Assembly (NCBI GenBank): GCA_024642565.1
Contig: JAHEAV010000013.1
Location: 18,722 to 79,821 of the forward strand
DNA: 61,100 bases
Source of the DNA: Erythrobacter sp.
Lineage (GTDB): Bacteria; Pseudomonadota; Alphaproteobacteria; Sphingomonadales; Sphingomonadaceae
Reading direction: 5' to 3'
Positions within the stretch are counted from its first letter, which is position 1. Each line of letters begins with the position of its first letter. A program made the translations under genes and the position numbers. Of this stretch, positions 1 through 9,066 are shown piece after piece. A model generated the notes under the pieces. The model saw nothing but the letters and a program-made list of their open reading frames with translations, was not told the DNA's origin and did not search any database.

Positions 1-2
1 TG

Positions 3-716
3 CTTGCGCTGCTTCTGGTCGTGATAACCGCTCTTGCATGGCATCGGCGGCTGGCAGACCAACCGCTTGCGGTGAGGTTGCTAGCCGTGGCCGCCATCGG
101 ATTCTTCGGTGGCAACGGGCTGTTGGGTGTAGCGATCTACATCCATGACTGGTGGGCCGGAATGCTCTTGTCGCTTGCACTGGCATTGCAGCCACGCTGG
201 ATCGCGGTGCTGGCCGTTGCATTTCTCGCCGCACTGATTCGCGATCTCGCAGTACCATTTCTGTTGCTGGTTCCGTTTGTCTATCGGACGCGGCCAGCGG
301 TAATTGCGGCGGCAGCGGCAATTGTATTGCTTGGCGGTTACTATGCGTATCACGCCAACGAAGTCTGGCAGTTGGTCCAGCCAACAGACCTGAAATCGAC
401 CGGATGGATGGGGATGCGCGGCCCAATCGCCTTTTTCCGCGACATTGCCACGCTGAACGATCTCAATCGAATCGGCACTATTGGAACCATTCTGGCAGCA
501 TTGCCGGCTTTGGGTTGGTTGCTTCGGCGCGATTGGCTCAGCCTTTTGTGGTTTATCGGCGTTGCCGGAGCCGTGGCCATCGTTTCGCGTCCGGATAATT
601 ACTATTGGGCGCAGCTTGCGCTTCCAGCCTATTTGCTGGGGGTTTTCATGATCCCCCTTGGCCGCTGGGCGGGATTTTCAGCAGCCGGGTCAGATCAACC
701 CGGCCAGCGGGCTTGA
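3..716 (+). CDS. Polytopic membrane protein, C-terminal part (5' end outside window)
   Basis: The reading frame is open to the left edge, so the N-terminus lies outside the window. The visible 238 or so residues are strongly hydrophobic, with about six to eight likely membrane segments separated by short basic loops. The last segment precedes a short polar tail. The style resembles the C-terminal half of integral-membrane glycosyltransferases of the GT-C/DUF2029 kind, but I see no diagnostic motif and do not assign a function. Its 3' end overlaps the 3' end of the convergent thiamine gene by 27 bp. Confidence 0.6.
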   Translation, partial: LALLLVVITALAWHRRLADQPLAVRLLAVAAIGFFGGNGLLGVAIYIHDWWAGMLLSLALALQPRWIAVLAVAFLAALIRDLAVPFLLLVPFVYRTRPAVIAAAAAIVLLGGYYAYHANEVWQLVQPTDLKSTGWMGMRGPIAFFRDIATLNDLNRIGTIGTILAALPALGWLLRRDWLSLLWFIGVAGAVAIVSRPDNYYWAQLALPAYLLGVFMIPLGRWAGFSAAGSDQPGQRA

Positions 717-1685
717 TGGGTCCGCGTATTTGCGTGTTGCCATCCTGCCCGAAAGATAGGCGAGCCGCCCGGCTTCGACTGCAAGTTTCATCGCGCGGGC
801 CATGCGGATCGGGTCTTTCGCTTCGGCGATAGCGGTGTTCATCAGAACGCCATCACAACCAAGTTCCATGGCGACAGCGGCATCACTCGCCGTTCCAACC
901 CCGGCGTCGACCAGCACGGGTACCTTGGCGCCTTCGACGATCAGGCGAATTGTCACCCGGTTCTGAATGCCCAGGCCCGAACCGATCGGCGCGCCCAGCG
1001 GCATCACTGCCACGGCCCCTGCTTCTTCCAACTGCTTCGCCGCAATCGGATCATCAGTGCAATAGACCATCGGCAGGAAACCCTCATTCGCCAGAACCTC
1101 GGTCGCTTTCAGCGTTTCACGCATGTCGGGATAAAGCGTGCGCGCCTCTCCCAACACCTCCAGCTTGACCAGATCCCAGCCACCGGCCTCGCGCGCCAGC
1201 CGCAATGTACGGATTGCATCTTCAGCCGTAAAACATCCGGCCGTGTTCGGCAGATATGTGACCTTTTTGGGGTCGATGTAATCGGACAGCATCGGGGCCT
1301 TGGGGTCGGTCACATTGACCCTGCGCACCGCCACGGTCACGATCTCCGCACCCGATGCCTCCAATGCAGCGGCGTTTTGCGCGAAATCCTTATATTTGCC
1401 AGTGCCGACAATCAGGCGAGAGGTGAATTTGCGCCCGGCAACTTCCCATGTGTCGTTATCGGGTGCACCTGCATGGTCGCCGCCGCCAACGAAGTGAACA
1501 ATCTCCAGCACGTCACCTTCGCCCAGCGCGGCTTCGGTCAACATCGAACGCGGCGCGATTTCGCCATTACGTTCAACCGCAACCTTGGCGGGATCAAGTT
1601 CCAACTCGCGCACAAGGGCGGCGATGGTGGTGGATAGGGTATGGCGGGTTTCACCATTTACGGTGATGGATATTGTCGCGGTCAT
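690..1685 (-). CDS. thiG: ThiS-ThiG fusion: sulfur carrier protein / thiazole synthase
   Basis: 331 residues. Residues 1-69 are a ThiS-like ubiquitin-fold sulfur carrier ending in Gly-Gly-Gly (67-69). Residues about 75-331 are the ThiG TIM barrel, with the Schiff-base lysine K174 in the KLEV motif. ThiG condenses deoxyxylulose phosphate, dehydroglycine and ThiS-borne sulfur to the thiazole phosphate of thiamine. In the fusion the glycine terminus normally thiocarboxylated in free ThiS is internal. The ATG at 1685 overlaps the merC-like stop by 4 bp, indicating translational coupling. A longer upstream extension of the frame only reads through the merC-like gene out of phase and is not credible. 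Confidence 0.93.
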   Translation of the reverse strand: MTATISITVNGETRHTLSTTIAALVRELELDPAKVAVERNGEIAPRSMLTEAALGEGDVLEIVHFVGGGDHAGAPDNDTWEVAGRKFTSRLIVGTGKYKDFAQNAAALEASGAEIVTVAVRRVNVTDPKAPMLSDYIDPKKVTYLPNTAGCFTAEDAIRTLRLAREAGGWDLVKLEVLGEARTLYPDMRETLKATEVLANEGFLPMVYCTDDPIAAKQLEEAGAVAVMPLGAPIGSGLGIQNRVTIRLIVEGAKVPVLVDAGVGTASDAAVAMELGCDGVLMNTAIAEAKDPIRMARAMKLAVEAGRLAYLSGRMATRKYADPSSPLAGLI

Positions 1686-2074
1686 GCCCCGCCAGATAGC
1701 GCCCCGTGCGTATGGCGCAAGTTGAGTATGTGTCCCAGCGATACCAGCGCGACCCCGATGATGGTCAGTAGAGCTTCTTCCGCCCCATGCGGAACGGCCA
1801 GCGCGCCGCCCATGAAAGTCAGCCCCATCATTGCCACCACGAAGGGTGCGGGCTTGCGATGGCGTAAAGCACCCCAGCCGATGGCAACGGCGGCGATCAG
1901 AAGGGCCAGCACCAGGCCGACCCGGTGAATCGCAGGCGCCAATAGAAACTGCCCGCCCAGACCAAGCACGGAAACCAGGACAATACTGGCGACACAGTGC
2001 AGCGCGCACAGGCCGGATATGACCATGCCTGCACGGTCAAGCCGTGCACGAATCGAGGGGGGTTCCATACGCAT
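1682..2074 (-). CDS. MerC-domain membrane protein
   Basis: 130 residues with four predicted membrane segments. The first holds the motif Cys-Ala-Leu-His-Cys (residues about 23-27), typical of the MerC family, whose founding member carries Hg(II) inward using such cysteines. MerC-domain proteins are widespread in sphingomonads away from mer operons, and nothing mer-related is near, so mercury transport should not be assumed. It overlaps the thiSG gene by 4 bp. It is divergent from the heme A synthase gene, with about 140 bp between them for promoters. Confidence 0.75.
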   Translation of the reverse strand: MRMEPPSIRARLDRAGMVISGLCALHCVASIVLVSVLGLGGQFLLAPAIHRVGLVLALLIAAVAIGWGALRHRKPAPFVVAMMGLTFMGGALAVPHGAEEALLTIIGVALVSLGHILNLRHTHGALSGGA

Positions 2075-2214
2075 CTGCAGGCCCTATCTATGTGACGATG
2101 TAACATTGCGCAAGGTTGCCTGGCCGCTTATGTGCAAAAGCCGCATCAGTGGTTGCAATCTGCACACGCTCAAGGCTCTTGCGCTTTGCTGGGGCGCAAA
2201 GCAGTAGGGGGGCT

Positions 2215-3270
2215 ATGGTGACATCAACAGAAACCGAGGATGGCCCTTTGCCCACAGGCGGCACGAAGCCTTTGCTGTTGGCCCGCTGGCTTTGGTTCGT
2301 TGCCGGACTTGTGATCCTGATGGTCGTGGTCGGCGGTATCACCCGGCTGACCGAATCCGGGCTTTCCATTACCGAATGGAAACCGATCACCGGCACTTTG
2401 CCCCCGCTGAACGAAGCGCAGTGGCAGGCAGAATTCGCAGCTTACCAGAAGATTGGGGAATATACCCAGATCAATGGCCCGGCTGGCATGACCTTGGCCG
2501 ATTACAAATTCATCTTCTTCTGGGAATGGTTTCACCGGCTGCTGGGCCGAATCATCGGCATGGCCTTTGCACTGCCGCTAGTCTGGTTCTGGATAAGGCG
2601 GCAGATACCGCAGGGGTACAAGTTGCGCTTGCTTGCGCTTTTGGCGCTGGGCGGACTGCAGGGAACATTTGGCTGGTTCATGGTTCGCTCTGGCCTTTCA
2701 AGCCAGATGACCGATGTCAGCCATTTCTGGCTGTCGATCCATTTGCTGACCGCCCTGTTCACTCTTGCCGGGTTAGTGTGGACGGCGCTCGATTTGCGGC
2801 GGCTGGGCATTCTGGGTGCGGCTCGTCCGGCGCGGCTAACCGGCGTGGCTGTGATCACCGGCATTGTGTTGTTCGTGCAATTGCTGCTCGGCGCCTGGGT
2901 GGCCGGGCTCAATGCCGGTCTGGTTTCGGACAATTGGCCGCTGATGCAGGGCCGGTTGATCCCGGAATACGATGCGTCCCGCGGCTTTATCCATGCAGCT
3001 ACGCATGACCCGTTTCTGATCCACTTCCTCCATCGGTGGTGGGCGTGGGTCGCCCTTGCCGGATTTGTGCTACTGGCCCGCAAGGTCCGCGCATTGGAAC
3101 GGCGCGCATCCGTGGCGATTCACAGCGTGGTCGGCACACAAATTCTGCTTGGCATTGCAACGGTGGTTACCGGTGTGTCGCTGTGGGTTGCCACCGCGCA
3201 CCAACTGGTTGCCGCCTTGCTTGTCGTTGCGACGGCGTGGGGCGCGCATGTTCTGGGCCGCCGGCCATGA
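2215..3270 (+). CDS. ctaA: Heme A synthase (COX15/CtaA family)
   Basis: 351 residues, eight membrane segments. It converts heme O to heme A for cytochrome aa3 oxidase in the cytoplasmic membrane. The alphaproteobacterial type-2 signature is clear: GGITRLTESGLSI after the first segment, WEWFHRLLGR, a His in HFWLSIHLL, HFLHRWWAW and ATAHQL, giving the paired heme-ligand histidines. The start follows a G-rich Shine-Dalgarno (GGGGGG). An upstream in-frame ATG would add 33 charged residues without family support. The stop overlaps the ATG of the next gene (ATGA), so the two are probably co-translated. Confidence 0.95.
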   Translation: MVTSTETEDGPLPTGGTKPLLLARWLWFVAGLVILMVVVGGITRLTESGLSITEWKPITGTLPPLNEAQWQAEFAAYQKIGEYTQINGPAGMTLADYKFIFFWEWFHRLLGRIIGMAFALPLVWFWIRRQIPQGYKLRLLALLALGGLQGTFGWFMVRSGLSSQMTDVSHFWLSIHLLTALFTLAGLVWTALDLRRLGILGAARPARLTGVAVITGIVLFVQLLLGAWVAGLNAGLVSDNWPLMQGRLIPEYDASRGFIHAATHDPFLIHFLHRWWAWVALAGFVLLARKVRALERRASVAIHSVVGTQILLGIATVVTGVSLWVATAHQLVAALLVVATAWGAHVLGRRP

Positions 3271-4016
3271 TGGTGAACAGCAGCAGCAATGGCTCCCGCA
3301 GGCAGTGCCTGCGCCTGATAGCCGGGGCGGCATTGCTGCCGTTTGCGCTTGATATTCAGGCTGGGGCGGCTCGTGCAGCCACCGCGGGCTTCAATCCGCC
3401 GGGCGGCAAGATGGTTCTGTTGCGGAATGTCCAGCGCGAATTGGCGGATGGCGCGATGATTGCGGTTCAGCGCCGATGGAGTATCGAATTTATTCCCGAT
3501 TCGGTGGGATTCCTTGTGACCGGGCAACAATTATCCGCTGATGTCTCTGCCCCGCCAGCTTTGGAATTTCTTGCCCAGTTGGAGCGCGAACGGGTCGAAT
3601 CGGGCCTGTTCCCGATGCATCTTAGCCCGCAAGGTGTGATCACGGGGGCTGGCTCTACGCCAGACTCTACCCAATTCAACCGGGCGGCTGCTCTGGCGAA
3701 GGACCACATCGCGCGCGCCAAACTGACCGAAGGGGATGAACAGGCCGCGCAGCGTATGCTGGCAAGTTTGCAGCAATCTACAGCCCACTTGGCGAGCAAG
3801 CTGCCCCATGATCTCTTCTTCCCCAAAAATGCGGAGTGGCATGGCGAACGCGATATTGCCCTCCCCAATGGCGAAGCGGGGAAAATTGCCATATTCTTTA
3901 ACGCCCGGCTTTGCGCCGATGGCGGGGTGTTGGCGCATGCGGAACGGCAAATTGTGACCACCGTAGGGATCACGAGCCGCACTGCGCACGAGACATGGTC
4001 CCTGAGCTTAGCCTGA
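3267..4016 (+). CDS. Exported protein of unknown function with Tat-like signal
   Basis: 249 residues. The N-terminus reads SRRQCLRLIAGAALLP followed by a hydrophobic stretch and an AxA-type cleavage region near residue 35. This fits a twin-arginine signal peptide, though the consensus Phe is Cys here. The mature part is soluble with no motif I recognise, and carries two short segments that suggest a mixed alpha/beta domain. It starts inside the ctaA stop, so its product may act with heme A synthesis or oxidase assembly, but that is inference from position only. A second ATG directly follows the first. Confidence 0.7.
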   Translation: MMVNSSSNGSRRQCLRLIAGAALLPFALDIQAGAARAATAGFNPPGGKMVLLRNVQRELADGAMIAVQRRWSIEFIPDSVGFLVTGQQLSADVSAPPALEFLAQLERERVESGLFPMHLSPQGVITGAGSTPDSTQFNRAAALAKDHIARAKLTEGDEQAAQRMLASLQQSTAHLASKLPHDLFFPKNAEWHGERDIALPNGEAGKIAIFFNARLCADGGVLAHAERQIVTTVGITSRTAHETWSLSLA

Positions 4017-4205
4017 CGCTGCAGCAGGTCTCAGATCGGTTGGCGGTATTATTTTACCTCCTCTGAAACGCGCAGAATTGCTTGACTTCTAGCTTGCAAA
4101 CGAACAAATCGCGCGCTCTTTGGGGGTCTCCGCCGGAGATTCGCAAATATCGTCCGGCCCGGTTCATGATCGTGCCAGTCATTTTACAGGAATGGAAACA
4201 CAGCC

Positions 4206-4685
4206 ATGAAGGCGCTCAGCAAGAGCACCCGGTCGATCAAACCGGCCGAGGTAGAAAAAGAATGGCATCTGATCGATGCCGAAGGTCTGGTCGTAGGCCG
4301 CCTTGCCGCGATTGTCGCCAGCATCCTGCGCGGCAAGCACAAGCCAAGCTTCACGCCCCACGTGGATTGCGGTGATCATGTCATCATCATCAATGCCGAC
4401 AAGGTGAAGTTCACCGGCAACAAGATGACCGGAAAAACCTATTACAAGCACACCGGCCACCCTGGCGGTATCAAGGAAACGACGCCAGCCAAGGTGCTGG
4501 AAGGGCGCTTCCCCGAACGGGTTATGGAAAAGGCTGTGCAGCGCATGATCCCGCGCGGTCCGCTGGGCCGTGCGCAGATGAAGGCGCTCCACCTGTATAA
4601 CGGCACCGAGCATCCGCATGACGGGCAGCAGCCCAAGGTGCTCGACGTTGCCTCGATGAACCGCAAGAACAAGGCTGCCGCATAA
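4206..4685 (+). CDS. rplM: 50S ribosomal protein L13
   Basis: 159 residues. Recognised by [15 protein letters not shown] near the N-terminus, the [14 protein letters not shown] core and the [10 protein letters not shown] segment of L13. L13 binds 23S rRNA domain II early in 50S assembly. A short basic N-terminal extension precedes the conserved start of the fold. The stop codon overlaps the rpsI start by one base (TAATG), the usual rplM-rpsI operon. A 189-bp gene-free leader precedes it. It holds a TTGACT that might be a -35 element but no convincing -10. Confidence 0.98.
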   Translation: MKALSKSTRSIKPAEVEKEWHLIDAEGLVVGRLAAIVASILRGKHKPSFTPHVDCGDHVIIINADKVKFTGNKMTGKTYYKHTGHPGGIKETTPAKVLEGRFPERVMEKAVQRMIPRGPLGRAQMKALHLYNGTEHPHDGQQPKVLDVASMNRKNKAAA

Positions 4686-5224
4686 TGGCTGATGAAAACA
4701 ACATCGTTTCCGATCTCGCTGATCTGAAGGAAATCACCAGCGGCGCAACCGAAGCGCCTGCGACGGATGCTGCCGAGACTGCGGCACCGGTATCCGCCGC
4801 TCCGGCCACTCCGCTGCGTGAGCAGGAACTGGACGCGCAGGGCCGCGCTTATGCCACTGGCCGCCGCAAGGATGCCAAGGCCCGCGTTTGGATCAAGCCC
4901 GGCAAAGGCCTGATCACCGTCAACGGCCGCGATCAGGCCGTCTACTTTGCTCGCCCGACGCTGCGTCTGGTGATCAACCAGCCGTTCAGCATCGCTGATC
5001 GGGTGGAACAGTATGATGTGGTTTGCACCGTCAAGGGTGGCGGGCTGTCGGGTCAGGCTGGCGCGGTAAAGCATGGCATCGCCCAGGCGTTGGCCAAGTT
5101 CGAACCCCAACTGCGCTCCACCATGAAGGTAGCCGGCTTCCTCACCCGTGATAGCCGCGTTGTCGAACGCAAGAAATACGGCAAGGCCAAGGCCCGCCGC
5201 AGCTTCCAGTTCTCGAAGCGCTAA
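4685..5224 (+). CDS. rpsI: 30S ribosomal protein S9 with acidic/Ala-rich N-terminal extension
   Basis: 179 residues. Residues about 50-179 are S9: [37 protein letters not shown], and the C-terminal [11 protein letters not shown] that reaches the P-site tRNA. The first 48 residues or so are Ala/Glu/Thr-rich and absent from the compact 130-residue enterobacterial S9. Similar extensions occur in alphaproteobacteria. Start overlaps the rplM stop, so translation is coupled. A clear factor-independent terminator follows. Confidence 0.98.
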   Translation: MADENNIVSDLADLKEITSGATEAPATDAAETAAPVSAAPATPLREQELDAQGRAYATGRRKDAKARVWIKPGKGLITVNGRDQAVYFARPTLRLVINQPFSIADRVEQYDVVCTVKGGGLSGQAGAVKHGIAQALAKFEPQLRSTMKVAGFLTRDSRVVERKKYGKAKARRSFQFSKR

Positions 5225-5250
5225 GCTTTACTGGAAATTGGCACGAAACA

Positions 5251-5280
5251 GGGGCGGTCCGGCAACGGGCCGCCCTTTTT
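5251..5280 (+). terminator. Rho-independent terminator of rplM-rpsI
   Basis: GGGCGGTCC and GGGCCGCCC form a 9-bp stem (one G-T wobble) around a short loop, directly followed by five T residues, 27 bp after the rpsI stop. Confidence 0.85.
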
Positions 5281-5288
5281 CATGGGTT

Positions 5289-6092
5289 TCAGATTTTCGG
5301 CGGAGTCGCATCTTCCGGCACATCGTCGATCATCATCCGCTCGCTCGGCACATGCGCAAGGTTGCGCACAATGACCCGCAACGTTTCACCATCCCACGTC
5401 AGTTCATTGAAACTGGGCGGCGTGGAGCGGGTGCGCTGCGACAATGTGCCGGCACCAATCATTCGTACCGGCCCGTTCGGTGTATCCTCAACGATGTCGA
5501 AAGCATCATGAACATGGCCGCTAAGAACAGCCAGAACCGGGCGGCGAGCGAGTTCGGCCAGGGCCTTGCCGCCATTCCGGGTCAGGGCGGTTCCCTGCGT
5601 GCCCACCTCACGCAAGGGGTGATGCACCGTCACGAGTGCCTGTGTTTTTAGCGGCAGGGCATCAATCGCAGCCAGACATTTGGCCAGCGCCGCATCGGTG
5701 ACCCAGCCCTTTGACCAGTTGAACCGGGGCTGGGCACGCACGGCCGTTTTCAGCGGCACAATCGCGATGCCGGGCAAATCAATTTCCCGCTCGATCAGTT
5801 CTTTCATACCGTGAAACCGCCGATAAGGGTCGAAGAACCGCTCAAGCGGATTGAAATAGGGCATGTCGTGATTGCCGACCTCAATCGTTACCGGTGCGTC
5901 CAGGGCCTTGACCCACCCTGTCGCAGCAGCAAATTCGCGGTGCCGCGCACGCATTGTCAGATCGCCGGTGATCATTACGGCATCGGGTCGGCGCAAGGCG
6001 ATCTCCGAGGCTGCCCAATCGAGCGCGCGGCGATCTTCGAGGCCGAAATGGATGTCACTCAGGTGAAACAGCAGCTTCGCGTTCGTCGGCAT
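5289..6092 (-). CDS. Calcineurin-like metallophosphoesterase
   Basis: 267 residues, cytoplasmic. The full metallophosphoesterase motif series is visible: SDIHFG (residues 12-17), GDLT near 43, GNHD near 73, VHHPL near 156 and GHVHD near 192. These residues bind the dinuclear metal centre. The substrate cannot be told from sequence; the closest general type is the CpdA-like cyclic-nucleotide phosphodiesterase/ICC group. Transcribed convergently toward rpsI, with the rpsI terminator between. Confidence 0.85.
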   Translation of the reverse strand: MPTNAKLLFHLSDIHFGLEDRRALDWAASEIALRRPDAVMITGDLTMRARHREFAAATGWVKALDAPVTIEVGNHDMPYFNPLERFFDPYRRFHGMKELIEREIDLPGIAIVPLKTAVRAQPRFNWSKGWVTDAALAKCLAAIDALPLKTQALVTVHHPLREVGTQGTALTRNGGKALAELARRPVLAVLSGHVHDAFDIVEDTPNGPVRMIGAGTLSQRTRSTPPSFNELTWDGETLRVIVRNLAHVPSERMMIDDVPEDATPPKI

Positions 6093-6141
6093 CTGGCGGC
6101 GCTAGCAGATAGGGAGTGTCCGATGCCAGAGGCAACAGCGC

Positions 6142-6420
6142 CTAAATGCGCCGGGTCAGTATCAGCCAGGCCGTTACGCCATTGAGCAATGAATAGATCA
6201 GATAGGCCCACAGCATTCCCGTCCAGCCATTGGCCACGAGTAACAATGCCGCCAACAGGACGAGGAACTCCGTCACCAGCGTCGCCCGTCCTCCCATCCT
6301 GCCGGCAAGCCAGGGCATTTCGCCCAGCATCGGATGGCCGCTTTCCAATACAGCCCTGTGCAGCGCGAAATTGCCAATCCCGAGCAGAAAGATGATGATG
6401 ATGGCCATTACGATGATCAT
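6142..6420 (-). CDS. Small membrane protein, unknown
   Basis: 92 residues with an N-terminal membrane segment rich in Ile, then two close hydrophobic segments (about 50-64 and 69-86) and the basic end TRRI. No motif recognised. The ATG chosen follows AGGTGC. A TTG eight codons upstream, preceded by AAAGG, is an alternative start. It lies 49 bp upstream of the phosphoesterase on the same strand, so the two may share a transcript. Confidence 0.55.
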   Translation of the reverse strand: MIIVMAIIIIFLLGIGNFALHRAVLESGHPMLGEMPWLAGRMGGRATLVTEFLVLLAALLLVANGWTGMLWAYLIYSLLNGVTAWLILTRRI

Positions 6421-6614
6421 GCACCTGCGCTGGTCGATTACCAAACGCCTTTCATCACCAATTTGATGACGTCCGTCTGACGACTACAACCGTGGTCGGA
6501 GTTTTAAGGCCCATTGTCGAGATCAGAATGAAACGGCAGTCCGGGCGGCCTATTTCTTAAATCGCGATGCACTTCCCACCCCCCAGAGGAAGACGCGCAA
6601 TTGGAGGAATGATG

Positions 6615-6935
6615 ATGAAACGCGCATTTATTGCCCTGGCCGCGATCGGCTCCGCGTTAACCGCGACCGTCGCCGTCACCCCCGCACTGGCCGAAGAAGC
6701 GACAAGCCAAAGTGTATCAATCAAGTATGAAGATCTCGATCTTACATCCAACAAGGGTCAGAAATTGCTGGCCAAACGGATCGACAACGCTGCCCGCGAA
6801 ATTTGCGGCATTGGCAAAGTGCGGACCGGAACACGGCTGCCTTCAAGCCGCGACACGCAATGCTATAAAGAAGCCAGAGCCAAAGCGAGTGCCCAATTCG
6901 CTGAATTGATTGGTGGACAAAGCCTAGGCGGTTGA
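6615..6935 (+). CDS. UrcA family periplasmic protein
   Basis: About 106 residues with a Sec signal peptide ending near AxA (TPALA). The mature part shows the UrcA pattern: VSIKYEDLDLTSNKG, LAKRIDNAAREICG and a second Cys in a DTQCY segment, giving two conserved cysteines. UrcA proteins are common in sphingomonads and caulobacters and have no established function. Three ATG codons stand in tandem. GGAGG lies 7 nt before the third, which I take as the start; the first would be only 1 nt from it. Confidence 0.8.
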   Translation: MKRAFIALAAIGSALTATVAVTPALAEEATSQSVSIKYEDLDLTSNKGQKLLAKRIDNAAREICGIGKVRTGTRLPSSRDTQCYKEARAKASAQFAELIGGQSLGG

Positions 6936-6950
6936 TCTCGGTCAGCCGTC

Positions 6951-6991
6951 AAGACCCGTGCCGGACCAGTCCCCCGGCACGGGTCTTTTTT
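6951..6991. terminator. Shared hairpin terminator between UrcA gene and response regulator
   Basis: AAGACCCGTGCCGG pairs with CCGGCACGGGTCTT over 14 bp around a 9-nt loop and ends in six T residues on the plus strand. It overlaps the stop codon of the convergent response regulator gene, so it can serve the UrcA transcript strongly and the regulator more weakly. Confidence 0.88.
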
Positions 6992-7733
6992 ATCGTCCCG
7001 CCATCGCCTTGACCTTGGGCAGATATGTCCGCCCGATCCGCAGCGCCTCGCCATTGTCCAGTTCAACAGACCACACGCCCAGGCCATCATGCCGCAGGCC
7101 GCGAATACATTCGCGGCGCAAAATGGTGGACCGGTGGATGCGGATGAATTCGGTTGGGTTCAACCGCTGCTCAAGCCCCGCAATGGTCTGCAAAAGCAGA
7201 TAGTTGCGATCATCGACATGCAAGCGAACATAGTCCCGCTCGGCATCGATCCGGCCAACCTGCGAGGTGGCAATCCGCAACAATTCCGAACGGTGCGGCA
7301 CCCATAATTCCGTCAGCCATTCGCTTGCGGTAACGGTCCTCAGATTGCTGCGGTGTGATAGCGCCCGCTCGATAGCGCGGCCCAACCGTTCCGGGGCGAC
7401 CGGTTTCAGGACATAATCCACGGCATCCAGATCGAAAGCTTCGACCGCGAAGGAATCATGCGCAGTGACAAAGATCACCGCCGGGCGGATATCCTGCTTG
7501 GCAAGTTCACGGGCGACCGCCAAACCGTCCACTTCCGGCATGGTCATATCCAGCAGGATCAAGTCGGGTTGCAGGGCCTCCACCAACCGCAGGGCCGCTG
7601 CGCCGTCACTGGCTGTACCGATCACTGCGAGATCTTTGAGTTTGGCGCAGATCACCTGCATTCGTTCAACCGCCAGCGGCTCGTCGTCGACGATTAGTGT
7701 ACGCAGCGGCGCTCTGGTTTCTTCGTCAGCCAT
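6990..7733 (-). CDS. LytTR-family response regulator
   Basis: 247 residues. Residues 10-125 are a receiver domain with acidic pair D16/D17, phosphoacceptor D62 (LLDMTMPEVDG), T90 and K110 (LKP). Residues about 145-245 are a LytTR DNA-binding domain (IDAERDYVRLHVDDRNYLL, RIHRSTILRR). It should bind promoters when phosphorylated by the overlapping sensor kinase. Its start lies 8 bp inside the end of the kinase gene, so the two are translationally coupled. Targets are not visible here. Confidence 0.92.
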   Translation of the reverse strand: MADEETRAPLRTLIVDDEPLAVERMQVICAKLKDLAVIGTASDGAAALRLVEALQPDLILLDMTMPEVDGLAVARELAKQDIRPAVIFVTAHDSFAVEAFDLDAVDYVLKPVAPERLGRAIERALSHRSNLRTVTASEWLTELWVPHRSELLRIATSQVGRIDAERDYVRLHVDDRNYLLLQTIAGLEQRLNPTEFIRIHRSTILRRECIRGLRHDGLGVWSVELDNGEALRIGRTYLPKVKAMAGR

Positions 7734-8976
7734 GGGGTCCCAACGGTAATCGCAATTCGGTTAGATATCCACCATCGGTCGTACCCGAAGCAATGCTGGC
7801 GTCCATACCGAAGCGCGCCTCCAGCCGGTCGCGAACATTAGCCAGGCCAATACCAAATCCATGCTGGCTGTCTTTGCTTGCACCCGGCCCGTTATCGCTG
7901 ACAGAAACCACCAGACGCCCATACTCCGCCCGTGCCGCCAGGCGGATCATCACGGGCTTCTTGAACGGCGCTATGGCATATTTAACCGAATTTTCGATCA
8001 GCGGCTGCAGTATCATTCCAGGAATGCGTGCCTGCGCCAGTTCCGGGGGAAGGTCGACTTCCCACCGCAGCCGATCGGGGAAACGCACTGCTTCGATTTC
8101 AAGATAGTGCCGCTGCAATTCGAATTCTTCGGCCAGCGACACATCCGAGGTGGGATCATCGGCAAGGCTGTGGCGATAAAAATTGGAGATCGACTGGATC
8201 ATCTGTTCGGCGCGATCGACCTTGCCTGTCATGACCAGCGCCGAAAGTGAGTTCAGCGTGTTGAACAGGAAATGCGGATTGACCTGGTAGCGCAGGCTAC
8301 GCAGCTCAGACGCCTTGGCCGCGCGGCGGAACTCCCCTTCGCGGCGTTCTGCCGCTTTTGCCTGCGCGCCCGCCAGAAGAGCAAGGTAGAGCGATGCCCA
8401 GGCCAGCAGCAGGAAATAGCGGCCAAGCGCAATATCCGACAGTTGGCGCCAGCGGTCGAATCCGGTTGGCGCCCTGGCCAGAGTAATGGTCCTTGCGGCT
8501 GTTGGCGCTGGGTCCGCCGAGGCACCTCCGCCAGCCCCTTCGGGATCATCATACTGACCGGGCAGACCAGGCACATCGACCAGAACATTGCCTGCCTCGT
8601 CCCGACGGATGCGAACGCCCTGACTTTCGCCGATCTTTTCGACCACTCTGGATTCGATGTCGGCAAAAACCATCTGATTGGCCTGCGCAATCAGCACCGA
8701 TGCGGGCAATGCAACCACCAGAGTGGCCACGATCTTGACCCACAGGGCGCGATTGTCGAACAGGCGCAGCACCAGCCACATGGCAAAGGTCACTGCTACA
8801 CCCGCAAGGCTTACAATCGCCCGCCGCCACATGAGTTCGTCTTGCATTTCGAGGCCGACGATCGTCCCCCGAAGCGTGGTCAGCAGGAAATAACACGCCC
8901 ACAACCCGACCATCGAGGCAAGAACGACGCGGAATCGCAGACGGGCGGGTGCTGTGGTGAATTCACTGGTTGCCAT
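7726..8976 (-). CDS. LytS-type membrane sensor histidine kinase
   Basis: 416 residues. Membrane segments lie near 16-36, 49-70, 77-97 and 187-205. Between the third and fourth is an about 85-residue extracytoplasmic loop with a Gly/Ala/Pro-rich stretch (146-165). The cytoplasmic part has the His_kinase (PF06580) signature YQVNPHFLFNTLN with phosphoacceptor H235, an N-box (ENSVKYA) and a G-box (DNGPG). The ATG used is preceded by GGAGATC; an in-frame start 14 codons earlier lacks this. Partner of the downstream LytTR regulator. Confidence 0.92.
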   Translation of the reverse strand: MATSEFTTAPARLRFRVVLASMVGLWACYFLLTTLRGTIVGLEMQDELMWRRAIVSLAGVAVTFAMWLVLRLFDNRALWVKIVATLVVALPASVLIAQANQMVFADIESRVVEKIGESQGVRIRRDEAGNVLVDVPGLPGQYDDPEGAGGGASADPAPTAARTITLARAPTGFDRWRQLSDIALGRYFLLLAWASLYLALLAGAQAKAAERREGEFRRAAKASELRSLRYQVNPHFLFNTLNSLSALVMTGKVDRAEQMIQSISNFYRHSLADDPTSDVSLAEEFELQRHYLEIEAVRFPDRLRWEVDLPPELAQARIPGMILQPLIENSVKYAIAPFKKPVMIRLAARAEYGRLVVSVSDNGPGASKDSQHGFGIGLANVRDRLEARFGMDASIASGTTDGGYLTELRLPLGPHG

Positions 8977-9066
8977 GTGATCTCCATCTAGCCCCAAAGC
9001 GCCGCGAAGCGCCAGCACCTCGGTCGAAGCTGCAAGGGGTTTCGTCGAGCATTTACCGGCCCACGT

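Noticed and set aside
4082-4110. Possible rplM promoter beginning TTGACT
   Set aside because: No acceptable -10 element at the right distance.
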